Positions 63,990-64,000 of a stretch of DNA of 64,000 bases are shown in pieces (positions within the stretch are counted from its first letter, which is position 1; every line of letters begins with the position of its first letter). The stretch lies in assembly GCF_900639865.1 (NCBI RefSeq), contig NZ_CAAAHX010000015.1, positions 1-64,000 on the forward strand. The letters run 5' to 3'. The DNA is from Legionella gresilensis. GTDB lineage: Bacteria; Pseudomonadota; Gammaproteobacteria; Legionellales; Legionellaceae. The notes below the pieces were generated by a model. The model worked only from the letters and a program-made list of their open reading frames with translations. It was not told where the DNA came from and ran no database searches. Both the position numbers and the translations under genes were made by a program.

Positions 63990-64000
63990 AAAATAAATCC

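Overview
The window looks like a low-GC, host-associated gammaproteobacterium of the Legionella kind. This is inferred from gene content, not from a marker gene. It carries an ankyrin/U-box protein, a mitochondrial-carrier-like protein, a eukaryotic-type Ser/Thr kinase and several large proteins of unknown family, mixed with small metabolic clusters. No rRNA and no complete tRNA gene was found.

Left two thirds (about 1-45,000): an array of cassettes separated by copies of one repeat. The core of the repeat is the 3' half of an elongator tRNA-Met (CAT anticodon), from the anticodon loop to CCA. It is flanked on both sides by GGGTGCA-type words. Eight copies have the tRNA core (ends at 212, 11002, 22341, 24076, 26327, 30761, 38060, 40798) and two are damaged (42953-43085, 44585-44728). 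Tyrosine-integrase remnants lie immediately left of two copies and read away from them, which is an attP-int arrangement. I read the region as successive integrations at one tRNA-Met gene, now mostly without integrases. Cargo in order: a 2069-aa protein with a UbiB-like kinase domain; an ankyrin protein with four U-boxes; an ATP-grasp/flavin oxidase/methyltransferase/NRPS cluster; a mitochondrial-carrier-like protein; a protein with a plant-IQM-like domain; IS481 debris and a 594-aa Lys/Glu-rich protein; a DUF418 protein and a five-gene lipid-type operon (UbiA, lipid kinase, alpha-oxoamine synthase, BtaA-like, ThiL-like); a 651-aa unknown; a DUF2608/HAD protein; and a broken unknown gene.

Right third (about 45,000-64,000): no further complete repeat. 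It has a short-chain dehydrogenase pseudogene, then an adenylate kinase-P450-phosphoribosyltransferase fusion divergent from a LuxR-type regulator and followed by a PRPP-synthetase-like protein. Next are a secreted protein, a deletion remnant of a second copy of the DUF418/lipid locus, and a compact LysR-controlled cluster. That cluster holds a 2OG/Fe enzyme with the H-x-G metal motif of BesD-type amino-acid halogenases, an SHMT-like PLP enzyme and a LysE-type exporter. The window ends with a protein kinase, an AEC-type permease, an acetolactate-synthase-like enzyme, a deaminase and a GNAT acetyltransferase.

How parts may work together: the NRPS cluster probably makes a short, possibly proline-containing peptide. 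The halogenase cluster probably makes and exports a modified amino acid. The PRPP/APRT/adenylate kinase set would form an adenine-type salvage or modification path. The eukaryote-like proteins are plausible secreted effectors, but no secretion signal was tested.
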